Below, one piece after another: positions 51,018 to 62,483 of a DNA stretch of 64,000 bases. How positions within the stretch are numbered: position 1 is the stretch's first letter; each line of letters begins with the position of its first letter. The DNA is taken from assembly GCA_035063785.1 (NCBI GenBank), contig JAPSFS010000001.1, forward strand, positions 186,001-250,000, in the 5' to 3' direction. The position numbers and the translations under genes are program-made. The notes below the pieces were generated by a model. It was given only the letters and a program-made list of their open reading frames with translations. It did no database searches and was not told the DNA's origin. Origin of the DNA: Comamonas_C sp026954015. Lineage in GTDB: Bacteria; Pseudomonadota; Gammaproteobacteria; Burkholderiales; Burkholderiaceae_C.

Positions 51018-51923
51018 GTGAAATTGGCAAGCTACCGCGACGGATCGCGCGATGGTCAATTGGTCGTCGTGTCGCGCGACCTGACGCAGGCCCATTATGC
51101 GAGCGGCATTGCTAGCCGCCTGCAGCAGGTGCTGGAAGACTGGAATTTCCTTGCGCCGCAGTTGCAGACGCTCTACGACGAGCTGAACGCGCACCGCGCG
51201 CGCCACGCCTTCCCCTTCGATGCGGCGCAGTGCCTCGCGCCGCTGCCGCGCACCCATCGCTGGGTGTCGGCCACTGCGTACCCGGGCGCGGCGGGGGACC
51301 CCCTGGTGCTCGAACACGGCGCGGGCGATGCGTTCGCGCCGCCCTGCGGTGCGTGGTCGCCCGCCGCCGACGTGTCGGCGCTCGACTGCGCGGCGGGGCT
51401 TGCGGTCATCACCGGGGACGTGGCGCCCGGCGCGCTGCCCGAGCAGGCGGGCGAGGGCGTGCGGCTGCTGATGTGTGCGCTGGTGCTGCGCAGTGGGCGC
51501 GAGACGCTGGACGCCGCGTTCGGGCCGGTCGCGGTCACGCCCGACGATCTGGGCGACGCCTGGCGGGGCGCGCGCGCCGCGCTCACGCTGCAGGTGCTGG
51601 TGCGTGGCCGCAAGCTCGGGCTGTGCGAGACCGATGCAGGCATGGCGCACGACTTTGGCGGCCTGATCGCGCAACTGGCCCGGCATCGCGGCATTGCCGC
51701 GGGCAGCGTGATCGGCGCGCTGCCGGTGCGCAGCCCGGATGCGGCCCGCGGCTACTGCAGCCTGGCGGACAAGCGCGACGCCGAGGCGCGGCGCGACGGC
51801 GCCCCGACGACCGACTGGCTGCAGCCGGGCGACGCGCTGCACGTTGAAGCCCGGATGGCGGATGGCGAGCGCCCGCTGGGCGCAATCACGCGCGAGCTCG
51901 CGGCGCCGCCTGTCGCCGCCTGA
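51018..51923 (+). CDS. Fumarylacetoacetate hydrolase-family protein
   Basis: A 301-residue protein. GTG 51018 opens KLASYRDGSRDGQLVVVSRD, the N-terminal domain of the larger FAH proteins, and QLQTLYDELNAHRARHAFPF leads to LPRTHRWVSATAYP. The usual FAH metal triad motif (E-x-E with GDLIATGTP-like loop) is not obvious by eye: the sequence VAPGALPEQAGEGVRLLMCA replaces the acidic strands, and SCSL-like RGYCSLADKRDAEARRDG holds the usual end. It may be a degenerate or altered FAH protein. Function unknown; possibly aromatic degradation. Confidence 0.72.
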   Translation: MKLASYRDGSRDGQLVVVSRDLTQAHYASGIASRLQQVLEDWNFLAPQLQTLYDELNAHRARHAFPFDAAQCLAPLPRTHRWVSATAYPGAAGDPLVLEHGAGDAFAPPCGAWSPAADVSALDCAAGLAVITGDVAPGALPEQAGEGVRLLMCALVLRSGRETLDAAFGPVAVTPDDLGDAWRGARAALTLQVLVRGRKLGLCETDAGMAHDFGGLIAQLARHRGIAAGSVIGALPVRSPDAARGYCSLADKRDAEARRDGAPTTDWLQPGDALHVEARMADGERPLGAITRELAAPPVAA

Positions 51924-51933
51924 ACGCTGAGCG

Positions 51934-52356
51934 CTACCCGCCGGCTGCGCTGCGCCGCGCCTGCTGCTCGGCGAGGTAGCGGGCGGTGGCGTCGCGCGCC
52001 ATGGCCACCGAGCCGAGCGCCTGGCCGTGGCCGTCGGTGACGATCGCAAAGCTCATGTCCACGTAGAGCTTGCGCCCCGTCTTGTGCACGCCGCGCGTCG
52101 TGCGCACTTCGCTGCTGTGCGTGTGGCCGTGTTCGATCGCGCGCCGAAAGCCGCGCCAGTGCGCCTCGCGCAGGTGGGTCGGAATGATGAGGTCCACGCT
52201 CTGCCCCAGCGCTTCGCTCGGGTCGAAGCCGAACAGCGCCTGCGCCTGTGCGTTCCACGCGCGGATCACGCCCTCGCGGTCGATGTAGATCAGCGCGTCG
52301 CCGACATCGGCGACGATGCGCTCCCAGGGGATGCTTGCCAACGGTTCGGTGCTCAT
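51934..52356 (-). CDS. Stand-alone PAS-domain protein
   Basis: A 140-residue protein made of one PAS fold: ALIYIDREGVIRAWNAQAQAL, EALGQSVDLIIPTHLREAH, HKTGRKLYVDMSFAIVTD and SVAMARDATARYLAEQQ. No output domain follows. ATG 52356 is preferred over the ATG at 52365; neither has a clear ribosome binding site. Such small PAS proteins sense redox, small ligands or light, or modify a partner. It is divergent from the gene at 52484. Confidence 0.85.
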   Translation of the reverse strand: MSTEPLASIPWERIVADVGDALIYIDREGVIRAWNAQAQALFGFDPSEALGQSVDLIIPTHLREAHWRGFRRAIEHGHTHSSEVRTTRGVHKTGRKLYVDMSFAIVTDGHGQALGSVAMARDATARYLAEQQARRSAAGG

Positions 52357-52415
52357 GCGTTGCATTGTGCGGCAGGGGGGCTATCCCTTGCGCAGCGGAC
52401 AACAATGTTATGCAT

Positions 52416-52464
52416 AAAATCGGCCTCCAGCGCTTGTGTAGCAAGCGCTGCAAGCTACAAAAAC
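52416..52464. repeat. Dispersed hairpin repeat, copy E (upstream of the zinc-ribbon gene)
   Basis: CAGCGCTTG (52428-52436) and CAAGCGCTG (52442-52450), a 9 bp perfect stem with a 5-base loop, flanked by AAAATCGGCCTC and CAAGCTACAAAAACC. This is the best-formed copy of the family in the window. It lies in the divergent promoter space between the PAS gene and the zinc-ribbon gene. Confidence 0.85.
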
Positions 52465-52483
52465 CGAGAATTCTGGAGCAGTC

Positions 52484-53524
52484 ATGAGCAAGGCATTGCG
52501 GCTTTCCGAGCGGTGGTTTCGCCGCGGTTTGTGGCTGGTGGCGCTGGCCTTCGCGGGTTTCCTGATCGGGCTGGGCGGTGCGGTAGTGGGCGATCTGTCA
52601 CATACCCAGGCGCCGCCGGTGCTCGACGATTTTCTGGACATGGCGCGCGTTGCGCCGCTGCGCGAGCAGGTGCGGCAAGCCACTGCGGCGCAGGATCAGG
52701 CGCAGGCGCAGCTTGCGCAGGCGGAACTTGCCTACAACCGTGCACGCGCGGTCACGAGCTCCGAACGCGAGAGCTTCGACAACTGGCGCGCGGCGCGCAG
52801 CGCCACCCAGCGCTCCGAGCACGACCCGCAGGTGCTCACGCGCATGCAGGCGCTCGACACCCTGGGCGCGCATGAGCTGCAGGCGCGGCAGGCGATGCAG
52901 GCGCAGCAGCAGGCGCTGCTCGATGCGCGCCAGAGCGCGCAGGCGGCGCGTGCGCAGCTGGCGACGCTGGAGGCAGCCGGGCGCGTGCGCCTGCGGGCCG
53001 CGCAGGATAGACGCGAGCTGCAGGTGTTTCTCTACCGCCTGGCGCTCACGCTGCCCTTGCTGGTGGTCGCGGGCTGGTTGTTTGCGAAGAAGCGCCGGAG
53101 CACCTGGTGGCCCTTTGTCTGGGGCTTCATCGGCTTTGCCGTGTTCGCGTTCTTCGTCGAGCTCGTGCCCTATCTGCCCGATTACGGCGGTTATGTGCGT
53201 TACGGCGTGGGCGTGGTCGTCACGGTGCTTGCGGGGCGCTATGCGATTGTGGGGCTGCAGCGCTATCTGGAGCGCCAGCGCAGCGCCGAGCAGCAACCCG
53301 AAACCGAGCGGCGCCGCGCGCTCGACTACGACGTGGCGCAGGCGCGCCTGGCCAAGGGGGCGTGCCCGGGCTGTGAGCGGGCAGTCGATCTGAAGGATGG
53401 CCGGACGGATTTTTGCCCGCACTGCGGCATCGGGCTGTTCGTGCACTGCGGGCACTGCAACGCGCGCCACAATGCCTTCGTGCGCTATTGCCCGGCGTGT
53501 GGCGAAGCTGCGCGCACGGCGTAG
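52484..53524 (+). CDS. Membrane protein with coiled coil and C-terminal zinc ribbons
   Basis: A 346-residue protein of no named family that I recognise. Order: one membrane helix (residues about 15-37), a long alanine/glutamine-rich coiled coil (about 55-175, probably periplasmic), three further helices (about 180-262), then a cytosolic tail with zinc-ribbon pairs CPGCERAVDLKDGRTDFCPHC and CGHCNARHNAFVRYCPAC. The layout suggests a membrane-spanning adaptor. A hairpin repeat lies in its leader. The gene is convergent with the cyclase downstream. Confidence 0.78.
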   Translation: MSKALRLSERWFRRGLWLVALAFAGFLIGLGGAVVGDLSHTQAPPVLDDFLDMARVAPLREQVRQATAAQDQAQAQLAQAELAYNRARAVTSSERESFDNWRAARSATQRSEHDPQVLTRMQALDTLGAHELQARQAMQAQQQALLDARQSAQAARAQLATLEAAGRVRLRAAQDRRELQVFLYRLALTLPLLVVAGWLFAKKRRSTWWPFVWGFIGFAVFAFFVELVPYLPDYGGYVRYGVGVVVTVLAGRYAIVGLQRYLERQRSAEQQPETERRRALDYDVAQARLAKGACPGCERAVDLKDGRTDFCPHCGIGLFVHCGHCNARHNAFVRYCPACGEAARTA

Positions 53525-53534
53525 CGGCGCGGCC

Positions 53535-54998
53535 TCAAGTCGCCGCGACCGGGCTGTGGCGGCGCAGCGGCGTCATCCGCTCGCCTTCGTATACCTGCAC
53601 CTGGTCGCGCCCCGAGGTTTTGGCCAGGTACAGCGCGGCGTCAGCGCGCGCCAGCATGTCGCCGAGCTGGTAGCTGTCGTGTCCGGCCTGCGCGGCGTGC
53701 AGGCCTATGCTCATGGTCATCGCGATGCCCTGGCCGGTTTCGCTGTGGAAAACGTGTTCGCGCAATTGCGTGCACAGGCGTTCGCTGACGCCGAGCGCCT
53801 GCTCACGCGTGGTGTTGGGCAGCAACAGGGCGAACTCTTCGCCCCCGATGCGCCCGAAGAGCTCGCCTGGGCGCAGGTTGCGCGTGATGAGCGACGCGAA
53901 CTGCTGCAGCACGAGGTCGCCCTGTGCATGCCCCCACTGGTCGTTCACGCGCTTGAAGTGGTCCAGGTCGAGCATCAGCGTGGCCACCGGTGTGCCTTCG
54001 CGCTGCAGGCGCTGCAGTTGCTGGTCTCCGCGTTCCATCAGCGCGCGGCGTGAGAGCGCGCCCGTCAGGAAGTCGTGGTTCACCGCGCGGTGCAGTATCT
54101 GCAGCGTCTGCTTGTGCAGCGTGTGCGCCGTGGCGACCGCCAGTGGCGCCAGCGACAGCATCGCCACGCCGACGCGAAACGACACCGCGTCGTGCACGTG
54201 CTGCGGCACGAAGCTGAGCCCCAGCTGCGTCATCGCCGCGGTACCCCAGAGCGCCGTGACCAGATTGAGCAGCGCCGTGGGAAACACGCCATAGACCATC
54301 GCGCACCAGACCATCGCCGGAACGGCAAAGCCCAGCGCACCGGGGCCGCCGAGCAGGTAGGCCACGGCTTCGGAGGCGAACAGCGCCACCAGCGGCAGCC
54401 CCCAGGCGCGGCGCAGCGGCGCGAGCACCTTGGCCCAGGGCCATTGCCAAAGCCAGCCGCGCGGCGCGGCAAGCACCAGGGGCACCGCGAGGATGAGGTT
54501 GAATGCTTCGCCCGTCGTCCACATGGCGAAGGTTTCCCATGTCGAGGACTCGAAAAACAGGCTGCGTGCCCAGGTGCCGAGCACACCGCTCGTGAGCGCC
54601 GAGATCATGCAGCCCACGAGTATCAGCAGCACCGAACGCTGGCGCCGGAACCCGAGGGTGGCCGGTCCCTGTCGCGAGAGGAAACGCCAGCCCGCGTACA
54701 CGCCGACCATGTTGATCGCATTGATCACGAGGTTGTTCTGCCAGCCGGCGCCGGTGAGTGCGTCGGCCATCAGATACCCCAGGTAGGCCATGCCCCAGGC
54801 GAGCGGCGTCAAGGCCCAGCCCGGGTTGCGCAGCAGCAGCCCGAGCAGCAGCCCGTTGGCGGGCCAGAACGTGGCCATGAACGCGATCGGCCGCGTCGCG
54901 ATCCCGGCCAGGCAGGCGAGGAACACGCACAGCAGCAACGCCAGCAACTCGCGCCAGTGCATCGGCCTGGCAGTCATGGGCGTGGTCTGGGCGAACAT
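53535..54998 (-). CDS. MASE1-type membrane diguanylate cyclase (GGDEF)
   Basis: A 487-residue protein. The N-terminal part has about eight membrane helices of the MASE1 sensor type, with TFWPANGLLLGLLLRNPGW and TTGEAFNLILAVPLVLAAP as signatures. The GGDEF domain follows from about residue 315: TGALSRRALMERG, LMLDLDHFKRVNDQWGHAQG and GRIGGEEFALLLPNTT (the GGEEF variant is active in cyclases). It makes c-di-GMP from GTP. No R-x-x-D inhibitory site is seen five residues before GGEEF (RPGE is there). ATG 54998 is the likely start; an upstream ATG at 55073 is possible. Confidence 0.9.
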   Translation of the reverse strand: MFAQTTPMTARPMHWRELLALLLCVFLACLAGIATRPIAFMATFWPANGLLLGLLLRNPGWALTPLAWGMAYLGYLMADALTGAGWQNNLVINAINMVGVYAGWRFLSRQGPATLGFRRQRSVLLILVGCMISALTSGVLGTWARSLFFESSTWETFAMWTTGEAFNLILAVPLVLAAPRGWLWQWPWAKVLAPLRRAWGLPLVALFASEAVAYLLGGPGALGFAVPAMVWCAMVYGVFPTALLNLVTALWGTAAMTQLGLSFVPQHVHDAVSFRVGVAMLSLAPLAVATAHTLHKQTLQILHRAVNHDFLTGALSRRALMERGDQQLQRLQREGTPVATLMLDLDHFKRVNDQWGHAQGDLVLQQFASLITRNLRPGELFGRIGGEEFALLLPNTTREQALGVSERLCTQLREHVFHSETGQGIAMTMSIGLHAAQAGHDSYQLGDMLARADAALYLAKTSGRDQVQVYEGERMTPLRRHSPVAAT

Positions 54999-55100
54999 CG
55001 ATGCGAAAAGGGAGACGGCGGCGCTGCGAGGCGCTCCATTGTCCCGATGAACGTGGCGCGCTGGTAGGGTCATATCGGCCTATTGCCCTGGCGCCCTGCC

Positions 55101-56273
<1,173 letters not shown>

Positions 56274-56352
56274 AGGGGCGCGATTGTCCCAGACCGCATC
56301 GGCCCCCGTGCTGGCCTACACTGGCACGAACACATGCATGACGGAGACGCGG

Positions 56353-56814
56353 ATGCTCAAAATCCTGGTGGCGGTGGACGGATCGGAACTGGCGCTGGAC
56401 GCGGTGCGCCACGCGCTCAAGCTGGTGCGCGAAGGCAGCCTGCAGGCCACGCTGGTGCTCGGCCACGTGCAGGAGGAGGCGTCGTTCCTGGAGCTCGCCA
56501 CGCGCGACGCCGACGCGATTGCGCGCGCCAGCGTCGAAGCGGGGCAGGACTTGCTCGCGTCCGCGGTGGCGCTGGTCCAGCAGGCGCAGGTGCCCTTCGA
56601 AACCGAAATCGCGCTGGGTTCGCCCGCCGCGACGATCGTCGACATGGCGGAGAACTGCGGCTGCGACCTGCTCGTCGTCGGCGCACGCGGGCTTGGCGGT
56701 CTGCGTGGCGCCTTCCTCGGGTCGGTGTCGCAGGCGGTGGTGCAGCGCGCGAGCGTGCCGGTGACGGTGGTCAAGCACGTGCAGCCGCCCGAGGTGGATG
56801 ACGGCGCGGATTGA
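56353..56814 (+). CDS. Universal stress protein (UspA family, ATP-binding type)
   Basis: A 153-residue single-domain protein. It starts KILVAVDGSELALDAVRHAL and ends with the nucleotide-binding G-x2-G-x9-G-S run in VGARGLGGLRGAFLGSVSQA followed by VPVTVVKH. Such proteins bind ATP and are made under stress. ACGGAGA precedes ATG 56353; an ATG at 56338 is an alternative. It lies between tgt (divergent) and the lower-GC Ig-like lipoprotein. Confidence 0.94.
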   Translation: MLKILVAVDGSELALDAVRHALKLVREGSLQATLVLGHVQEEASFLELATRDADAIARASVEAGQDLLASAVALVQQAQVPFETEIALGSPAATIVDMAENCGCDLLVVGARGLGGLRGAFLGSVSQAVVQRASVPVTVVKHVQPPEVDDGAD

Positions 56815-56894
56815 TCCGCGTCGCCCGGTTGCGGTCGACTCGGCCTGAAGCTGCTCGTGTGCGGTTGGGCTGCCTGCGCCGCAGGGTTTCGGCC

Positions 56895-59800
56895 TCAGTG
56901 GCAATCGACTGCCTCGACCCGCTCCTGCGAACCTTGGGACGGGCTTCGCGACCAAATCAATGTGAAAGCGCCGGTGGTATGCAGCGCGGCTAGGGCGTCG
57001 GCGACCTGGCTGCCGTCCGTGTAGCGGGTCACTTGCTCCTGCCCTGACCATGTGCCGTCGGGCGCCATCCTGTTGACGTGGATGATGGTATCGTTGGTGC
57101 TGAGATCCTCCAGCGTGCTCCACGCAATGAGGGCGCTGCCATTGGGAGCGAGGGACAGACGGGGTTCGTCCACGATGCCCGCAGGCTGGTTCAGCATGAT
57201 CGCCGGCCCCCACGCGCCGGCCGCGTAGCGTCGCGCATGGATGGTCTGGCCGCGCCGCCAGACGGACACGATGGCTCCGTTGGGATCGATGTCGGTCTGA
57301 TGCGAGTTCATGAAGTCATTTGCATCATCCGCAGACTGATCCAAGGCGACGGCGGCACCCCAGGAGCCATTGACATAGCGGGCGGCCATGTGGAAATCGC
57401 TATCGTCGTGGGAGTCGCTCCAGGTTACGACCGCCTGGCCAGCCTCGTTCATGGCGAGCTGGGTGAGGGTTGGAATTTCCACGCCGCCAATGTTTTGCGG
57501 TGTGCTCCATGCACTGCCATCGTACTGGCTGGACCATACGTGGTAGTGGGGCGAGTGACCGTGTTCGTCACCGTTGGTGCGTTGGATCCAGGCGGCGACC
57601 GCCTTGCCGCTCGAGTTCTGCGCGACCAGGGGATGAGAGATCAAGGTGGCCGCCGTGTTGAGACGAACGGGATCGCCGCTCCAGGCACCCTCTTCGTAGC
57701 GCTGGGCGTACAAGGAGTAGGGGTCTGTGGAGTCAACCCAGACGGTGACCGCAGTGCCATTTACCGCGACCGATGCTGCTACCTTGGAACCCGTTGAACC
57801 AGCCCAACCGGCGGGCTCACTCCAACTGCCGTCCGCACCGTAGTGGAGCACCCTGTAGAAGTACGTCGAGTCGTCCTGCACGAGCATCAGCAGCCCGCCT
57901 GCGCCGTCCGGACCGGCGGACGAAACGGTACCGCTCCTTGCCCCCATTGCGGGAAGTGGATTCCAGGTCCCATTGCCAACGTTGTAGCGGCTGCCGCGCA
58001 ACTGCATGGGTGAGCCGATGGCCAGATTCTGCGACCATAGCGCCGTGGCATTGCCTGTGGAGTCCATGAGCAGCGTGGCGGGCACGGCAGCGTATGCCGT
58101 ATCGTTGATCTGCACCGGCGCGCTGCAGACGGGTGCGTGCACCGAGAGGGTGACCGTATTGCTGGTGGCGCTGCCCCCTGCGTTGGTCACGACGACGTAG
58201 ATCGTTGCGCCGTCGTCGGCGGAGCTCAGGTTGTCCAGCGTGAGCGTGGCGCCGTTGGCGCCGGGAATCGGCTGGCCGTCGCGATACCACTGGTAGGAGA
58301 TCGGAGCGGTGCCCGAGACCTCCACGGTGAAGGTGGCGCTGCCGCCGCTGCCCACGCTCTGGTTGGACAGGTTGACGTCCAGCGTCGGTGCCACGGCCTC
58401 GGATGTCACCGTGACCTTCGCACGAACGCTCTGCGCATGCCCCATGGTGTTCTCGGCCCGAGCGTAGAACTCGCTGCCGGAGTCGGATTCGTCCAGCACC
58501 GGCGTGGTGTAGTGGCACTCCGTCGTCCCCGATGGGTCCGCGGGGCATGTCGAGCCCACCGCCACGTCACCGGAAGCGCCTGCGCGGTACCACTGCACCG
58601 TCGGCGCGGGCTCGCCGCTGGCGCGCACGCTGAACGAGGCCGTCTGCCCCGTCACGATCGAAATCGAAGCGGGCTGCAGCGTGAAGCCGGGCATCACCTG
58701 TGTTTTGCTCACGGTAAGCGTCGCTGCGTCGCTGTCCACGCAGGGCCTGGAGGCACCTGCCGCGCACACATGCACGCGGTAGCGCGCGCCGCTGTCGGCC
58801 GTCGTGGCGGCGCCAGTCACAAGGCTGGAGGACGTTGCGCCCGGCAGGTCGGCGAACGTGCTCGCGCCCGGTGCGCTGCGCTGCCACTGGTAGCTCAGGC
58901 GGGCACCGCTGGCCATCACGCTGAAGCTTGCGCTCTCGCCTTGCAGCACCGACTGGTTCGCGGGCTGCTGGTTGATGATGGGCGCCGTGCCGGGGCTCAC
59001 GGCCTTGAGCAGCAGATGGGTGCTGTAGATCCATGACGTGGGCCTGAAGCACAGGCAGGCCGGATAGAAGGCGTCGAACTCGTACGAGGCGTAAGCCGAT
59101 ATGTTCACGCGCTGCCCGCCGGGCGCCAGGGCGCCCGTGTAGTCGGACGGGTCGATGATGTCTCCGGCGACGAGGGAGAACGTGTTGTGGTTGACCTGCA
59201 GGTCCTTGACCAGCCCGGCCGGCTTCTTGGACGTGACGCCCAGCTCGATCCTGTCGGTGCGGCTGGTACCGGGCGGGCGCAGCCAGTCCAGTTGCACGAC
59301 GACCGGGGTGGGCTCGGTGATGGTCAGCATCGGCTGCAAGGTGCCGAAGTTGCTGCGCAGTATCGCCACCGGATTGCCGCCGGCATCGCGCATCTGCAGC
59401 CGCAGCGTATGGCCCGAGGGGCAACTGGCGATCGGATCCCCCCCTCCGACGGTGTAGTCGCGCGCCACGTAGCACTCGCCCACGGCGTAGTAGGAGAAGC
59501 CGAAGCTGTCGGCTGCCGCCAGGCCGCCGTCAACGTCGGTTTGCAGCACTTCCCAGTGGTCGGCACCGGGCTGGGTGCGGATGATGACGGGCGCGGTATC
59601 CGAGTGCCGGTCATCGGCGTTGAAGGGAATCAGGATGCGCGCGGGTGACTCGAAATCGCCGCCGTGCGGCGTCACCTGGTAGATCGGCGTGAGCAGGCGC
59701 AGGCCCCCGACCTCGGGCGTGTCGCTGCTGTTGCGCGCCACGCGCACCGTGGTGTCCTGCGTGAACGCGCCCTCGGGCACGATGATCTTGACCCCATCGG

Positions 59801-59954
59801 GCCCCGTCACTTCGCCACCGGCCACGCCGATGGTGGCCTGCCCCGGCGTGGGAGGTGGCGGCGCATCGTCACCACCGCCGCAGGCGAGCAGCAGCGCCGA
59901 CAGGCAGCTTGCGACGAGCCATTTCCAGCTTCGCGGGTACCACGCCGAGTTCAT
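56895..59954 (-). CDS. Large Ig-like surface lipoprotein with ZU5-like N-terminal domain
   Basis: A 1019-residue exported protein with a lipoprotein signal (SALLLACGGGDD). After a Pro/Thr linker comes a ZU5-like fold (VAGGEVTGPDGVKIIVPEGAF). Then there are about three Ig-like domains, at residues 350-460, 460-560 and 570-650: each has the pattern G-x-SASFSV, SYQWQR or SYQWYRDG, and a closing DSGARYRV or DDGATIYVVV. The C-terminal third is a beta-propeller-like run of short repeats of the type G-x-W-x-x-P (RYVNGSWGAAVAL, RYAAGAWGPAIML, AQRYEEGAWSGDPVRL). GAGGAGAGG precedes the ATG. GC is clearly lower than in neighbours, mostly from 57.0 to 58.6 kb, which suggests transfer. Adhesion or ligand binding is the likely role. 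Confidence 0.85.
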   Translation of the reverse strand: MNSAWYPRSWKWLVASCLSALLLACGGGDDAPPPPTPGQATIGVAGGEVTGPDGVKIIVPEGAFTQDTTVRVARNSSDTPEVGGLRLLTPIYQVTPHGGDFESPARILIPFNADDRHSDTAPVIIRTQPGADHWEVLQTDVDGGLAAADSFGFSYYAVGECYVARDYTVGGGDPIASCPSGHTLRLQMRDAGGNPVAILRSNFGTLQPMLTITEPTPVVVQLDWLRPPGTSRTDRIELGVTSKKPAGLVKDLQVNHNTFSLVAGDIIDPSDYTGALAPGGQRVNISAYASYEFDAFYPACLCFRPTSWIYSTHLLLKAVSPGTAPIINQQPANQSVLQGESASFSVMASGARLSYQWQRSAPGASTFADLPGATSSSLVTGAATTADSGARYRVHVCAAGASRPCVDSDAATLTVSKTQVMPGFTLQPASISIVTGQTASFSVRASGEPAPTVQWYRAGASGDVAVGSTCPADPSGTTECHYTTPVLDESDSGSEFYARAENTMGHAQSVRAKVTVTSEAVAPTLDVNLSNQSVGSGGSATFTVEVSGTAPISYQWYRDGQPIPGANGATLTLDNLSSADDGATIYVVVTNAGGSATSNTVTLSVHAPVCSAPVQINDTAYAAVPATLLMDSTGNATALWSQNLAIGSPMQLRGSRYNVGNGTWNPLPAMGARSGTVSSAGPDGAGGLLMLVQDDSTYFYRVLHYGADGSWSEPAGWAGSTGSKVAASVAVNGTAVTVWVDSTDPYSLYAQRYEEGAWSGDPVRLNTAATLISHPLVAQNSSGKAVAAWIQRTNGDEHGHSPHYHVWSSQYDGSAWSTPQNIGGVEIPTLTQLAMNEAGQAVVTWSDSHDDSDFHMAARYVNGSWGAAVALDQSADDANDFMNSHQTDIDPNGAIVSVWRRGQTIHARRYAAGAWGPAIMLNQPAGIVDEPRLSLAPNGSALIAWSTLEDLSTNDTIIHVNRMAPDGTWSGQEQVTRYTDGSQVADALAALHTTGAFTLIWSRSPSQGSQERVEAVDCH

Positions 59955-60153
59955 GGCGGCCTCTCCTCGTTTGTGTCGGTGCGCTGCAGGTGTTCGTGCG
60001 CATGCTGCACGGCCATCGTAGGAGCCGGCATCCGGGCGCGCCAGTGCCAAAAGTCATTCTGGCCGTGATCGAGGGTGCTTTTTTTGTGACTGGGGCGCGG
60101 CACGGGCATGGGTGCCGTTGGCGTGGCGCGGACGCCGGCTGTCTCGTAGGATC

Positions 60154-60852
60154 ATGACTTCCCGTACCGACCCGCCGCGAACGATGAATGTCTCGCAAGC
60201 CATCCGCCAGCGCCTGTCGGCGCGCGCATTCAAGCCGGACGTGCCCCCGGCGGCCATGGTGCGCGGCATCCTGGAGCTGGCGGCGCGCGCGCCCTCGGGG
60301 GGCAACCTGCAGCCGTGGCACGTGCATGCGCTCGCGGGTGCGCCGCTTGCGCAGTTGCTCGCCCGCGTGGCGGACGCGCCGCTCCAGGCCGAGCCCGAGT
60401 ACGCGGTCTATCCCCCGCAGCTGCCCGAGCCCTGGCGCACGCGGCGCTGGCGCAATGGCATGCAGCTCTATGACATCGTGGGCATTGCGCGCGATGACAA
60501 ACCCGCGCGCGAGCGCCAGATGCTCAGGAATGCGGCGCTGTTCGGCGCGCCCGTGGCGGTGTTCATCAGCGTCGAGCGGCGCATGGGCCTGCCGCAGTGG
60601 GTCGATCTGGGCATGTACGCGCAAAACCTCATGCTGCTCGCTGCCGAGCAGGGGCTGGCGACCTGCCCGCAGGCTTATTGGGCGCGCTGCTCGCGCGCCG
60701 TCAAGGAGTTCCTCGGGCTGCCCGAGTCGCGCATGCTCGCAATCGGCATGGCGCTGGGCTGGGCCGACGAGGCCGAGCCGGTCAACGCCCTGCGCACCGA
60801 GCGCGATCCGTTCGACGTCTGGGGCGAGATGCGCGGCTTCGACGCGCCGTAG
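60154..60852 (+). CDS. Nitroreductase-family flavoprotein
   Basis: A 232-residue FMN-binding protein. The N-terminal RLSARAFKPDVPPAAMVRGIL and LAARAPSGGNLQPWHVHALAG are the standard nitroreductase motifs; QWVDLGMYAQNLMLLAAEQG and ALGWADEAEPVNAL are conserved at the C-terminal half. It reduces nitro or quinone compounds with NAD(P)H. The ATG at 60154 follows TAGGA at short spacing; ATG 60184 is the alternative. No pathway partner is adjacent. Confidence 0.88.
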   Translation: MTSRTDPPRTMNVSQAIRQRLSARAFKPDVPPAAMVRGILELAARAPSGGNLQPWHVHALAGAPLAQLLARVADAPLQAEPEYAVYPPQLPEPWRTRRWRNGMQLYDIVGIARDDKPARERQMLRNAALFGAPVAVFISVERRMGLPQWVDLGMYAQNLMLLAAEQGLATCPQAYWARCSRAVKEFLGLPESRMLAIGMALGWADEAEPVNALRTERDPFDVWGEMRGFDAP

Positions 60853-60860
60853 CGGCGGCG

Positions 60861-60888
60861 TTGCCGCAGCGCAGGCACTCTTTATAAT
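60861..60888 (+). promoter_or_regulatory. Promoter of the ahcY-metF unit
   Basis: TTGCCG at 60861-60866, a 16-base spacer and a perfect TATAAT at 60883-60888. Transcription would start at about 60895, exactly where the SAH riboswitch begins. Confidence 0.75.
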
Positions 60889-60894
60889 CCGCCG

Positions 60895-60974
60895 CATCCC
60901 AAGGAGCGTTGCAGCGTCGCCATCGTGCGCGGCGTGAGGCTTGGGGCTACAGCTTGCAACGACGCTCACCCACT
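60895..60974 (+). promoter_or_regulatory. S-adenosylhomocysteine (SAH) riboswitch
   Basis: AAGGAGCGTTGCAGCG opens the aptamer, GAGGCTTGG occupies its middle and CAACGACGCTCACCC closes it: the core pattern of the SAH riboswitch class. GAGCG and CGCTC form P1, TTGC and GCAA extend it. It lies between a strong promoter and ahcY, about 70 bp before the start codon. Binding SAH should raise expression of SAH hydrolase (known for this class). Confidence 0.9.
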
Positions 60975-61042
60975 TTGCAGTGCGTTGGGCGGCATGTCAC
61001 GACTCGGCGCCTGTGGGCTTCCACCCTTAGTACGGACCGACC

Positions 61043-62467
<1,425 letters not shown>

Positions 62468-62483
62468 GCGAGCCTGCCGCGCC

